Source: Lachnospiraceae bacterium
GTDB lineage: Bacteria; Bacillota; Clostridia; Lachnospirales; Lachnospiraceae
Assembly (NCBI GenBank): GCA_017462755.1
Contig: JAFTQM010000038.1
Span: 1-64,000, forward strand
Direction: 5' to 3'
Length of the DNA stretch: 64,000 nt
Within the stretch, counting starts at the first letter, position 1. The number at the start of each line of letters is the position of its first letter. The notes under the pieces are model-generated. The model made no database searches and was not told the DNA's origin. It worked only from the letters and a program-made list of their open reading frames with translations. The translations under genes were made by a program, and so were the position numbers. Below, in pieces: positions 26,928 through 35,596 of the stretch.

Positions 26928-26956
26928 TTGCAAATAGTGAAGTTTCGTGGTAAAAT
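26928..26956 (+). promoter_or_regulatory. Promoter of the major pilin gene
   Basis: TTGCAA (26928-26933), 17-base spacer, TAAAAT (26951-26956); the -35 matches that of the pilB promoter. The leader of about 80 bases holds a small hairpin (CTACA / TGTAG) before the pilin ribosome binding site. Confidence 0.7.
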
Positions 26957-27041
26957 GCAAAAGAAATGTGAAGTACACAAAAATACTTTACAGAACTACA
27001 AAAACTGTAGTAAAACTACAAAGAAAAAAAGGAGAGAAAGT

Positions 27042-27503
27042 ATGAAAAAGTTATTAGCAAAAAAGAGAAACAACAAGGGTTTCTCCCTCGTTGAGTTGAT
27101 TGTAGTAATCTTGATTATGGCAATCATCGCAGTAGCACTCGCACCACAAGTAATGAAGTGGGTAGGCAGCTCAAGAGACAGTACAGATGACAACAATATG
27201 GCTACCATTAAGTCCGCAGTTTCGACTGCAGTAGCTGATTACATGAGCGATGGAGGAACAATTCCGGCTGCGATCTATCATGTAACATCGAGCGGTGTGA
27301 AGTGGCAAGGAACTGGCGAAGATACCGCTTTGACTGCAAAAATCACAGAAGTTATGAATGGTGATTATCCAGAAGTAAAAGCTGAAAAGAATAAAGTATT
27401 TGTTATTACAATCACAGCAGAGTCAGGTGCAGTAAAAGTTGAAGTAGGCGCTGGAACATACGGTTCTGCAACTCCTACACCAGAACCAGCTGCAGGTACC
27501 TGA
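27042..27503 (+). CDS. Major type IV prepilin
   Basis: 153 residues. A short basic leader MKKLLAKKRNNKG is cut by prepilin peptidase before Phe14; the mature N-terminus FSLVELIVVILIMAIIAVAL has Glu at position 5 as in type IVa pilins. The ~130-residue C-terminal part is alanine- and threonine-rich, with a TPTPEPAAGT tail and no cysteine pair. AAAGGAGAG precedes the ATG. Its own promoter and a terminator just after it suggest high, separate expression, as expected of the main structural subunit. Confidence 0.92.
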   Translation: MKKLLAKKRNNKGFSLVELIVVILIMAIIAVALAPQVMKWVGSSRDSTDDNNMATIKSAVSTAVADYMSDGGTIPAAIYHVTSSGVKWQGTGEDTALTAKITEVMNGDYPEVKAEKNKVFVITITAESGAVKVEVGAGTYGSATPTPEPAAGT

Positions 27504-27527
27504 TAGTATTTACTAAACCGCATATTT

Positions 27528-27569
27528 AGGTCATTTTGTATGACGAATGGCATACAGAATGACCTTTTT
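27528..27569 (+). terminator. Rho-independent terminator after the pilin
   Basis: AGGTCATTTTGTATG pairs with CATACAGAATGACCT (one mismatch), then five T. It would allow abundant pilin mRNA with less read-through to pilD. Confidence 0.85.
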
Positions 27570-27638
27570 GCTTTTGAAACAAGAAGCCTAAATAAAACCA
27601 GTGTGAAAAATCGCATTGAGGTATTTATTTGAGGCTTT

Positions 27639-27831
27639 GCGAAACTCAAAGAAAATAATATCAAAGTCCGGAAAGTTAACCAAAACACAAGCAGGTACTT
27701 GAGACCCGCCGGTACTTAGACGCTGTATTTTAGCGTCTTATGTACCGCTGCGAGTGTCGAAGTAGCGAGAGCGTGCCTGCAGTGTTTTCGGTTAAGCTTG
27801 ACGGACGGTGGGCATCTACTCTGAGTTTCGC
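27639..27831. repeat. Palindromic intergenic element, copy B (inverted)
   Basis: 193 bases, GCGAAACTC at one end and GAGTTTCGC at the other. Read on the minus strand it closely matches copy A, including GCAGGCACGCTCTCGCTACTTC and the central AGACGC / GCGTCT hairpin with GGTAC / GTACC. With the pilin terminator it accounts for nearly all of the 395-base gap between the pilin and pilD. Confidence 0.88.
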
Positions 27832-27898
27832 CCCCTTAAAGAAAAAAACAAAGAGGACTTTCACACCCTCCTAACGAAAAAACCACGAGGTAACCGTC

Positions 27899-28657
27899 AT
27901 GCCATTTCCACTTGCAATAATTGCATACACCACCGTCTTCCTCTTCGGCATCGTCATCGGCAGCTTTCTAAACGTCTGCATCTACCGGATTCCGAAGCAT
28001 GAGACGATAGTTACGACTCCGTCGCACTGCATGAAATGCGGTTATCATCTGGCATGGTATGATCTAATCCCTGTCTTTTCGTGGTTGTTTCTAAAGGGCA
28101 GATGCCGCAAATGCGGTGACAAGATATCTGCGCAGTATCCGATTGTCGAAGCGGCGAACGGAGTGTTGTGGGTCATTACCTTTGCACGCTGCGGATTTTC
28201 GGCAGACACCTGTCTGTTAGCACTGGCGATATCGGCATTGCTTGTATTGAGTGTGATTGATGCAAGAACCTATGAGATTCCGTTTGGAATCAATGTATTT
28301 ATATTTGTGATGGGAGCCTTACGGCTGCTGCTGGCGCCGGAACACTGGCTGTCCCATCTGACCGGCTTTGTTGCGGTGGCTCTGGTGCTCACGGTGTTGT
28401 ATCTGGTAACCGGAGGCAGGGGCATCGGGGGCGGTGATATCAAGCTGATGGCAGCATCCGGGCTGCTGCTTGGCTTTGGCGGCAATCTGATGGCATTTTT
28501 CTTTGGCTGTCTGTATGCCAGTGTAATACATATTGCCCGGATGAAGATTTCCGGAGCCGGGAGAATGCTGGCTTTGGGACCGTATTTGTCGGCAGGCATC
28601 CTGACGGCAATCTGGTTTGGGGAACCGATACTTGGGTGGTATTTGGGATTGTTTTAG
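27899..28657 (+). CDS. pilD: Prepilin peptidase PilD (leader peptidase / N-methyltransferase)
   Basis: 252 residues, about seven transmembrane helices. The cytoplasmic loop carries two CxxC pairs (CMKC, CRKC), and the two catalytic aspartates lie in VIDARTYEIP and GGGDIKL, as in A24 aspartic peptidases. It removes the leader of the pilin and the four prepilin-like proteins of the cluster. ACGAGG sits about nine bases before the ATG. I see no clear promoter after repeat B. Confidence 0.95.
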   Translation: MPFPLAIIAYTTVFLFGIVIGSFLNVCIYRIPKHETIVTTPSHCMKCGYHLAWYDLIPVFSWLFLKGRCRKCGDKISAQYPIVEAANGVLWVITFARCGFSADTCLLALAISALLVLSVIDARTYEIPFGINVFIFVMGALRLLLAPEHWLSHLTGFVAVALVLTVLYLVTGGRGIGGGDIKLMAASGLLLGFGGNLMAFFFGCLYASVIHIARMKISGAGRMLALGPYLSAGILTAIWFGEPILGWYLGLF

Positions 28658-28699
28658 AAAAAAAGGCAGAAGCTTATCGAAGCAGAATTGGAGCAAAAT

Positions 28700-30397
28700 A
28701 TGGCATTAAATCGTGTAGTTAATATCGAGATAGGCCTGTTTTATACGAAGGTCTGTGAAACCAATTTTAAGAAGAAAAATACGAAGGTGTATCGTACCTT
28801 TATTTTTGATACACCGGAGAATACCATAGAGGATGGTTATATCCGGGACAAGCAGAGCTTTGCAGATGAGTTGAAATATCAGCTGCAGACAAATGGCTTT
28901 AAAAACAAGAACATTGTGTTTACGGTGGCATCCAATAAGATTTTGAGCCGTGAGGTTGTGATTCCTGCGGTAAAGGAAAGCAAGATTATGGACATCGTGA
29001 AGGCGGAGGCGAATGAATATTTTCCGATGGATATTACGGATCATATTCTGACCTATACACTGCTTGGCGAGCTGCCGGAGACAAAGCAGCTGCGCATCAT
29101 GGTGTTTGCAGCTCCGGCGACCTTAGTAAAAAATTATTACAGTGTGGCAGAGCTGATGGGCGTTTCGATTGTTGCGCTGGATTACATCGGAAATTCGAAT
29201 TATCAGGTGTTGAAGCGTCTGGAGGGAGAGGAAAACCATTTTGTGGTACAGATGAACCAGCAGAATACGATGGTATCCATTCTACAAAAGGAAGCGCTGC
29301 TGTTGCAGAGAAGTGTTAATTTCGGCGTGGCAAATCTGGTAGATTTGATGCGCAGCTACAATACATTTTCGAATCTCAGCTTGCAGGAGTGCTACAGCAG
29401 GCTGTGTGAGGAGGAGCTTCTGACGGCTTCGGCAGACAGCGCGCAGAGTAAGGACGCGGATAAGGCAGAAGAGCTTGACGAGATGAAGGACGAGATGATG
29501 GATGAACTCGAAATGTTCGTCAACAACCTTCTGCGTGTAATGGAGTATTTTAACGGAAGAGAGCAGGGACAGCAAAGAGAGCAGGAGCAGAATGCAGAAT
29601 CGGAGCAGACCGAGGAGCAGGCAGCAGAGCAGAGTACGGAGCCAAAGTCCGGCATTCATAAGGTATATTTCCTTGGTGAGGGTACTGAGATTTTGGGCTT
29701 GAGAGACCTTTTGGAGACCGAGCTTGGTCTGCCGGTAGAGATTATCGAGACCTTACAGGGCATTACCTTCAAGCAGCCGGAGGAGGAGCAGACGGAGCTT
29801 GAAAACGAGCTGTTCTCCTGTATCGGTGCAGCCTTGAAGCCGGTGAATTTTATTCCGGAGGAGCTGTTAAATAAGAACAAGCAAAACAGCAGTAACCGAA
29901 TGCTGTTATTGTTGCTGCTGCTGGTAGTGGTGGCAGCCGGTACGCTGGTATTTACCGGATATATGGACTATCAGGAAGCGGAATGGGAGAATGAACGGCT
30001 GAAGAACGAGGTAGAGAGCTATATCTACATTGAAGAAAAATACAATGCGTTTGTTGCGAGCGGCAATGAGCGTGATGAGGCAGTTCTGATGTTAGCAAAT
30101 ACCTTCTCCTATCTGGAGTATGTAAATGAGCTGATTGCTGAGTTGGAGGAGGAGCTTCCGACCAACAGTATCGTACAGTCGCTTTCGGCATCGAACGAGA
30201 GTGTATTTATCAGCTTTGTGACAAAGGATAAGGAAACGGCTGCGAAGCTGTTGGCACAGCTGAAGGAGATTCCGTACGTAGGTACGACAACGATTTCCGG
30301 TATTACGGAGAACAGTGACGAGGAAGGCGGAGAATCGACGGTAACATTTTCCGTCAGTCTGACATGGACTCTGCCGGAGGAGGTGAGCGCACAATGA
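28700..30397 (+). CDS. PilM-PilN fusion, type IV pilus alignment subcomplex
   Basis: 565 residues. The N-terminal ~395 form a PilM-like actin-fold ATPase (VNIEIGLFYTKVCE at the start). A Glu/Gln-rich insert sits around residues 290-320. A transmembrane helix at about 400-420 and a periplasmic-type coiled and ferredoxin-like region to the end match PilN. PilM and PilN are usually separate proteins whose interaction couples cytoplasm to membrane; here they are one chain. I use ATG 28700 with GGAG upstream rather than TTG 28688. Its stop overlaps the next start (ATGA). Confidence 0.82.
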   Translation: MALNRVVNIEIGLFYTKVCETNFKKKNTKVYRTFIFDTPENTIEDGYIRDKQSFADELKYQLQTNGFKNKNIVFTVASNKILSREVVIPAVKESKIMDIVKAEANEYFPMDITDHILTYTLLGELPETKQLRIMVFAAPATLVKNYYSVAELMGVSIVALDYIGNSNYQVLKRLEGEENHFVVQMNQQNTMVSILQKEALLLQRSVNFGVANLVDLMRSYNTFSNLSLQECYSRLCEEELLTASADSAQSKDADKAEELDEMKDEMMDELEMFVNNLLRVMEYFNGREQGQQREQEQNAESEQTEEQAAEQSTEPKSGIHKVYFLGEGTEILGLRDLLETELGLPVEIIETLQGITFKQPEEEQTELENELFSCIGAALKPVNFIPEELLNKNKQNSSNRMLLLLLLLVVVAAGTLVFTGYMDYQEAEWENERLKNEVESYIYIEEKYNAFVASGNERDEAVLMLANTFSYLEYVNELIAELEEELPTNSIVQSLSASNESVFISFVTKDKETAAKLLAQLKEIPYVGTTTISGITENSDEEGGESTVTFSVSLTWTLPEEVSAQ

Positions 30398-31059
30398 CAA
30401 AGGCTACAGAATCGCAAAAAAGACTGATTGTTGCTTTGCTTATGGTAATTGTCATGTTTGCGGCATATCAGTATGGATACAAGTATTTTGTCGGCAAGGC
30501 GGAAACGCTGCAGACCGAGAATGAGGAGCTGAACACAAGAATTGTCGGTCTCAAGGCAAAGATAGAAAAAGAGAAGAAGTATGAGTTGGATACGGCTGCG
30601 AATCGTCAGATTGCGCAGATGGTTTTGAAGCGCTTCGGTACGACGGTAACGCCGGAGAAGAGTATTTTGTTTTTCGTAGATTTGTGTGAAAAGGCAGATA
30701 TGGAGATTTCTGCGATTTCCTTCGGTACACCGGTAGCATTCTTTAACGCTTCGCATCTGAAGGATGAGGAGGGTGCGTTGGTGCGCGGAAACCGGACCTC
30801 GCTTGGTATTACCTATACCGCAAGCTACGAGGGCTTGAAGGCTTGTGTAGAGCATATTAAGCAGTATCCGGAGCGGATGAGTCTGTCCACGCTGACGGCG
30901 ACGTATTCGGCAGAAGAGGCAGCGTTGTCCGGTACGATGACGGTGGAATGGTTCAATCTGGTGACCGGAGAAGAGGAAAAGATTCCGGAGCTTGAGAATA
31001 TTGACCTTGGAACGGACAATATTTTCCGCAGCGGTAATATACCGGTGCCAAATTATTGA
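30394..31059 (+). CDS. PilO-like pilus assembly protein
   Basis: 221 residues: an N-terminal transmembrane helix (about 10-28), a coiled-coil (TLQTENEELNTRIVGLKAKI) and a C-terminal ferredoxin-like domain, the PilO/GspM layout. It overlaps the pilM-N gene by four bases, consistent with a PilM-N-O complex. Sequence similarity is weak, so the call rests mainly on topology and position. Confidence 0.75.
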   Translation: MTKATESQKRLIVALLMVIVMFAAYQYGYKYFVGKAETLQTENEELNTRIVGLKAKIEKEKKYELDTAANRQIAQMVLKRFGTTVTPEKSILFFVDLCEKADMEISAISFGTPVAFFNASHLKDEEGALVRGNRTSLGITYTASYEGLKACVEHIKQYPERMSLSTLTATYSAEEAALSGTMTVEWFNLVTGEEEKIPELENIDLGTDNIFRSGNIPVPNY

Positions 31060-31096
31060 TTTGCAGAGGATAGGATAGAAGCTGGAGGTGTGTGCG

Positions 31097-32353
31097 GTGC
31101 CGGGCAGGAAAAAAAGGCAAAGAAATAGAGAGCGCCTGAGAGGAAATGCGGGTGTGTCCTTTATTGAGGTAATCATCAGTATGCTTGTGCTGGCAATCGC
31201 ATTGGTGTCTTTGTTGGGAGCATTTTCGATGTCGTTTCGGATTAATCTGAAATCGCGTCGGGAGCTTTCGGCATCGATTGTAGCACAGAACGTAATGGAA
31301 TGTGTGAAGGAATATACGGATTTCCACACGGTTGCGACGGGCGTGTCGGAGGAGATGAAGAGCTTTCTGCCGACAGATTATGCGGCGTCCTTTGCAGGGA
31401 CAGCGGATGGTTTTTCGCTTAGCTCTGTCAGGGAGGGAAGCAGTGAGTTTCAGGTGGTCGTAAAATATGATAAGCAGGATTTTACGAAGGAGGACGGTAC
31501 CGGTATCAACGATTATGAGCTGCCGGATTTGACGACGTTAAATTCGGTTAAGACCATTATCCTCTGTCCGAGCGGTGTGTCCGGCGGTGAAGTGGAAGAG
31601 GCTGCAACCTCGTTTTTTCTGGAGCTGTGGGTAGCAGAGCAGTGGGCGCTGCATACCGAAGAAGAGGAAGAGGGCGAGGAAGGCGAGACCGAAGAAACGG
31701 AGGATGCCGAAGCAGGCGGAGAAGCCGGAGAAGATGAGAGTGAGACCGAAGAAGGTGCGGAGGACGAAGAGGAAGAAGAGTACACCGGACCGACGGAGGC
31801 AGAGGTTATGGCGCAGCTGGCTCGGATACAGGAGGAGATGGAAGGAAGCCTGGTATTGGAGCTGGTGCATGATATGAATGGCTATAAGATGACTGCTGAT
31901 ATGCTTTATGAGTGGGATGACGAGGAATGGACGGCATACCATATTGACAGCAATCAGGTAGAGGAGCTGGAGAATGTGTATGTGTTCTATGACCCGGCGC
32001 AGCTTGAGTCCAAGGGCGGCGGTACTTTTGAAATCAAGGACACGATAACATTAAAGAATTTTAGCAAGGAGCTGGATTTCTTTTTGGCAGTGCAGGAAAG
32101 CATCGAGTGTCTCGGTGTGTCGGCGAGTGAGCTGATTGGTCCGAAGCTAATCAACGAGGCAAGTACCGGGCCGATTACGGTGTATTCGTCCACGAGGATG
32201 GGAGAAGATTTGCAGGCAAGAACCGGCTTTGAGGATGCAGAAACACTGGTTGCCAGAAAGAAATATGAGCGAATGCAGAATGTAACCGTACAGGTGTATC
32301 TGAAATCCACCGGTGATTTGATGGCAACGATGGAAACGGCAATTTCACAGTAA
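31097..32353 (+). CDS. Prepilin-like minor pilin with a long acidic insert
   Basis: 418 residues. A basic leader ends NAG, then VSFIEVIISMLVLAIALVSL has Glu5, a PilV/GspI-type class III signal. A highly acidic, low-complexity stretch, mostly Glu with Gly, Ala and Thr, runs from about residue 188 to 238. The C-terminal half is globular and of unknown fold. I choose GTG 31097 with GGAGG at 31084-31088; GTG 31088 overlaps that site. It is far longer than a typical minor pilin (~150-200). It lies between pilO and the pilX-like gene. Confidence 0.78.
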   Translation: MPGRKKRQRNRERLRGNAGVSFIEVIISMLVLAIALVSLLGAFSMSFRINLKSRRELSASIVAQNVMECVKEYTDFHTVATGVSEEMKSFLPTDYAASFAGTADGFSLSSVREGSSEFQVVVKYDKQDFTKEDGTGINDYELPDLTTLNSVKTIILCPSGVSGGEVEEAATSFFLELWVAEQWALHTEEEEEGEEGETEETEDAEAGGEAGEDESETEEGAEDEEEEEYTGPTEAEVMAQLARIQEEMEGSLVLELVHDMNGYKMTADMLYEWDDEEWTAYHIDSNQVEELENVYVFYDPAQLESKGGGTFEIKDTITLKNFSKELDFFLAVQESIECLGVSASELIGPKLINEASTGPITVYSSTRMGEDLQARTGFEDAETLVARKKYERMQNVTVQVYLKSTGDLMATMETAISQ

Positions 32354-32388
32354 GAGGATAAAAGAAGGATAGAAGGGCGGGCAGAACA

Positions 32389-34533
32389 ATGAGAGAGAAA
32401 AAACATTCCGGATGGCGGGATAATAGAGGTGCAGCATTGATTCTGGTCATTGTCTGCATTGCCTTTGTAGGAATTCTCGGCGTAACGATATTAAAAGCGA
32501 CGGTAACTAACCGAAATATGAAGCTGGTTGATGAAAAGGCGAAGGAGAATTTTTATTCGACGGAGTCGGGTGTGGATATTTTTCTGGTAAACCTGCAAAG
32601 CTTGTCGGAGGATATGCTGGGCGAGGAATATGCACATCTGCTGACGCATTACGGTGTGGTCGGAAGAGAGCAGGTAAAAGAGGGCGTGAAGAAGCGTCTT
32701 TGGATGGAGCTGACCGGCGAGTATGAATGTGCGGACGGCATGATTGCTCCGGTGTTAAAGGAAGAAGCGGAGGCGCTTTTTGCCGGAGTTGAGGGCTACG
32801 GCACGACGTTCAAGCTGCGGAATTATGCGGATAAGACGGCGATTATGGCAAGAGTGGACGGCGAAGAGCTGGTACTCATGAACCTGAGCATTACCAATAT
32901 CGAAAAGGGCTATGAGACGCAGATTACGACGGACGTGCGTGTGGCGATTGAATTTGAGGAGCTGAACATCGAAACTCCGGTAATGGTGCCGGGAGCCTAC
33001 GAGGGCTATGTCATTATTTCGGACGGAACGGTAAAAAATCATTTGACGGCTTCCAATGTGAGTGGTAGTGTATATGCAGGAAGAGATTTGCTGGCTGAGT
33101 ATAATTCGGCGTTGACACTTCGCTCCAATCAGATTATAGTAGGAAAGACATTAAAGACTGCGGTAGGCGGCAAGCTGGATATTAACAGCTATTGGAGCGG
33201 TAATGTGCGCGTTTGGGCGGGCAATATCGCGACGACGGCGGGCAGCGGCGGTCAGAGCATTGCGATTGGAAACGGTGAATGCTATGTGGCAGACGATTTG
33301 GTGCTGGGTGCAGAGGATTCGGACGTGACGATTTCCGGCAGCTATTACGGTTACAACAGTGGTATCGGTACGTTAGCGATGACCGGTGCCGAAACCAGCA
33401 GTGCGATTACGATTAATGCCGGAAATTCCAATTTGGATTTGAGCGGTCTGAATACGTTGTGGCTTGCAGGTAAGAGCTTTGTTACCGTGCCGGATATATA
33501 TGGTGTATCGGATACAGCTTCTTATACGGAGATTATGGAGGGCGAGACCATCAGCTACAAGGGCAATCAGCTGGCGTATCTGGTGCCGGAGATGTGCATT
33601 AAGGACTACGAGCACAATCCGCTGACCAAGGCAGAATACGATGCTATTGTAGCGAATGGCGGAATGGCTTCTTATATTGATACGTCGGTGAGCTTTGGGG
33701 AATCGGCTTCGATGAATCTGGCACCGTATGTGAATGCGTCGATGCCTTGTGAGGTGGTACCGGTACGTTTTATGAGCGAGCCGGAGCCATTGTATTACAT
33801 TTATTTGAAGTTCCGCTCGAGTCAGGCAGCGGAGGATTATTTCTTAGCGTACAGCAATGCATATCAGGCGCAGCTGGACAGCTATTCGGAAATTTTGGAG
33901 CTTGGCGATGTATCTTTGCCGGCAAGTGACAATATTTACACCAGCGGTACCGTATTGCGGGTACAGGATCACAAGATTACCGAGGTAGTAGAGGGTACGA
34001 TGACGGTGGATCAGGCGACGGTGAAGCAGCTGGATTATAAGCGGAAGTTCGAGGGACTTTTGCGTGCGCTGGATGAATATAGTATCGGAGTCGGTGACAA
34101 TACGGTAGTAGAAAATATTCTGAGAATCAGCGAGATTAATGAGATAAGCGGTGCCAATTATTACTTTTTTGATGAAGCGTATGAGCCTTGTGTCGGAGGC
34201 GGAGCGAAGTATCAGGTTATTGTGTCGAACGGAAACTTTTCCGGGGCAAGCCAGAATATTACAGGTCTGATACTGGCAGATGGAGATGTGGATTTGTCCG
34301 GTTCGACGTTCCGCGGTATGGTTATTGCGACCGGTGATGTGACGCTGAATGCAATGACGATGTCCGATACGAATGCGGATGGTTCGGGCTTTGTACAGGC
34401 TCTCTTGGATAACAACACCAGTATTAACCGTTTCTTCAACAATTATCCTTTGGTGGATGAGGATGACGACGAGGAAGAAGCAGCAGAGGGCAAGAACATT
34501 ACGATTACGCTGGAAAACTGGTATAAGAATTAG
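32389..34533 (+). CDS. Large PilX/GspK-like prepilin
   Basis: 714 residues. The leader ends NRG and the hydrophobic segment AALILVIVCIAFVGILGVTI lacks Glu5, as in PilX and GspK, which cap pilus or pseudopilus tips. The region from about 200 to 560 is rich in short beta-like repeats (for example GSVYAGRDLLAEYNSALTL and FRGMVIATGDVTLNA), as in polymer-forming or beta-helical proteins. An acidic patch precedes the C-terminus. Much longer than standard PilX (~200). It may be a tip adhesin, which is inference. Confidence 0.75.
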   Translation: MREKKHSGWRDNRGAALILVIVCIAFVGILGVTILKATVTNRNMKLVDEKAKENFYSTESGVDIFLVNLQSLSEDMLGEEYAHLLTHYGVVGREQVKEGVKKRLWMELTGEYECADGMIAPVLKEEAEALFAGVEGYGTTFKLRNYADKTAIMARVDGEELVLMNLSITNIEKGYETQITTDVRVAIEFEELNIETPVMVPGAYEGYVIISDGTVKNHLTASNVSGSVYAGRDLLAEYNSALTLRSNQIIVGKTLKTAVGGKLDINSYWSGNVRVWAGNIATTAGSGGQSIAIGNGECYVADDLVLGAEDSDVTISGSYYGYNSGIGTLAMTGAETSSAITINAGNSNLDLSGLNTLWLAGKSFVTVPDIYGVSDTASYTEIMEGETISYKGNQLAYLVPEMCIKDYEHNPLTKAEYDAIVANGGMASYIDTSVSFGESASMNLAPYVNASMPCEVVPVRFMSEPEPLYYIYLKFRSSQAAEDYFLAYSNAYQAQLDSYSEILELGDVSLPASDNIYTSGTVLRVQDHKITEVVEGTMTVDQATVKQLDYKRKFEGLLRALDEYSIGVGDNTVVENILRISEINEISGANYYFFDEAYEPCVGGGAKYQVIVSNGNFSGASQNITGLILADGDVDLSGSTFRGMVIATGDVTLNAMTMSDTNADGSGFVQALLDNNTSINRFFNNYPLVDEDDDEEEAAEGKNITITLENWYKN

Positions 34534-34551
34534 AAGCAGCAGGAGGGTGCA

Positions 34552-35055
34552 ATGGAACGATTGCGGAAGAATCAGCGCGGCTTTACTCTGATTGAGCTGA
34601 TTGTGGTAGTACTGATTATAGGTATTGTAGCAACGACTGCCGTAATCGGAATTTCGACGATTTCGAATGCAAGAGCAAATGGCTGTGCGAAGCGATTGTC
34701 TGCGCTGCTAGACCAGGCTCGAGTGGAAACGATGAGCAAGGTGGAGGGAGCAGTCAGTCTGGAAATTTGTCAAAATGGAACAGAGTATTACGGAATTTTG
34801 CGGGTGAGCGGAGTGGCGCAGGATGAGATAGAGCTGGGCAATCAGGCACTGACGCTGACGGTAATGAACGGAACGGATGAAATCATGACGATTTCGGAGG
34901 GCGATTCGCTGTTGATTTCGTTCAAGAAGGGCTCCGGGTCGCTGATGTTTGATGAGACGACCGGGCATCCGGCATTTACTTCGATTGTAATTTCCGGCAG
35001 CAATACAAGAACGGTTCGGATTTACAAGGAAACCGGAAGAAATATCATAGAATAG
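34552..35055 (+). CDS. GspH/FimT-like minor pilin
   Basis: 167 residues. Leader MERLRKNQRG, then FTLIELIVVVLIIGIVATTA with Glu5. The C-terminal region has an FimT/GspH-like beta pattern (MFDETTGHPAFTSIVI). GCAGGAGGG precedes the ATG; it lies 18 bases after the pilX-like gene. Confidence 0.85.
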   Translation: MERLRKNQRGFTLIELIVVVLIIGIVATTAVIGISTISNARANGCAKRLSALLDQARVETMSKVEGAVSLEICQNGTEYYGILRVSGVAQDEIELGNQALTLTVMNGTDEIMTISEGDSLLISFKKGSGSLMFDETTGHPAFTSIVISGSNTRTVRIYKETGRNIIE

Positions 35056-35091
35056 ACAAAAAGAAGCAAGGACAGAAGGGAGGCGGATACG

Positions 35092-35574
35092 GTGAAAAAG
35101 GACCAGAGAGGCTTTACGCTCGTAGAGCTGATTGTGGCGATTTTGATTATGAGCATGGTTATGCTGGCGGCGGCCGGCTTTGTGGTATCCGCAGCCAATA
35201 GTTATCGTGTTTCTAATATAGAGATTGAGCTGCAGATGGAGGCGCAGATTGCGGTCAACCAGTTTAATGATATTCTGATTGAGGCAATCTGGTATGATAC
35301 GCAGCAGAAGGCGGACGGTACGATGGACAAGCTGACGGTCATGACCGCAGAGGCAGTGTATACGTTCCGGGTGGATACGACGAAGCATCAGCTGATGTTT
35401 TCGGTGAATGGAGCCGAGGAGGCATTGTTAGCGAAGTATTGTGAAAGTGTGCAAATTACACCGGGGTCAAAGCCTGCCGAAACGAACAAGCAGATTGTTT
35501 CGGTGGTAATCAATTTTTTGAATTCCGGAAAAACATATACCACAACAAGCTGTATCAGCTTGAGAAATGAATGA
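35092..35574 (+). CDS. PilW/GspJ-like minor pilin
   Basis: 160 residues starting at GTG 35092 with GGGAGGC upstream. Leader MKKDQRG, mature FTLVELIVAILIMSMVMLAA with Glu5, then an alpha/beta domain. With the three preceding genes it makes a set of four prepilin-like proteins in a row, probably forming the initiating tip complex. Confidence 0.83.
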   Translation: MKKDQRGFTLVELIVAILIMSMVMLAAAGFVVSAANSYRVSNIEIELQMEAQIAVNQFNDILIEAIWYDTQQKADGTMDKLTVMTAEAVYTFRVDTTKHQLMFSVNGAEEALLAKYCESVQITPGSKPAETNKQIVSVVINFLNSGKTYTTTSCISLRNE

Positions 35575-35596
35575 TTGAAGGAGGGAGGAAAGTAAA

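Noticed and set aside
30109..31329. 406-residue minus-strand frame across the PilO and prepilin genes
   Set aside because: Crosses two well-supported genes and has low-complexity basic composition.
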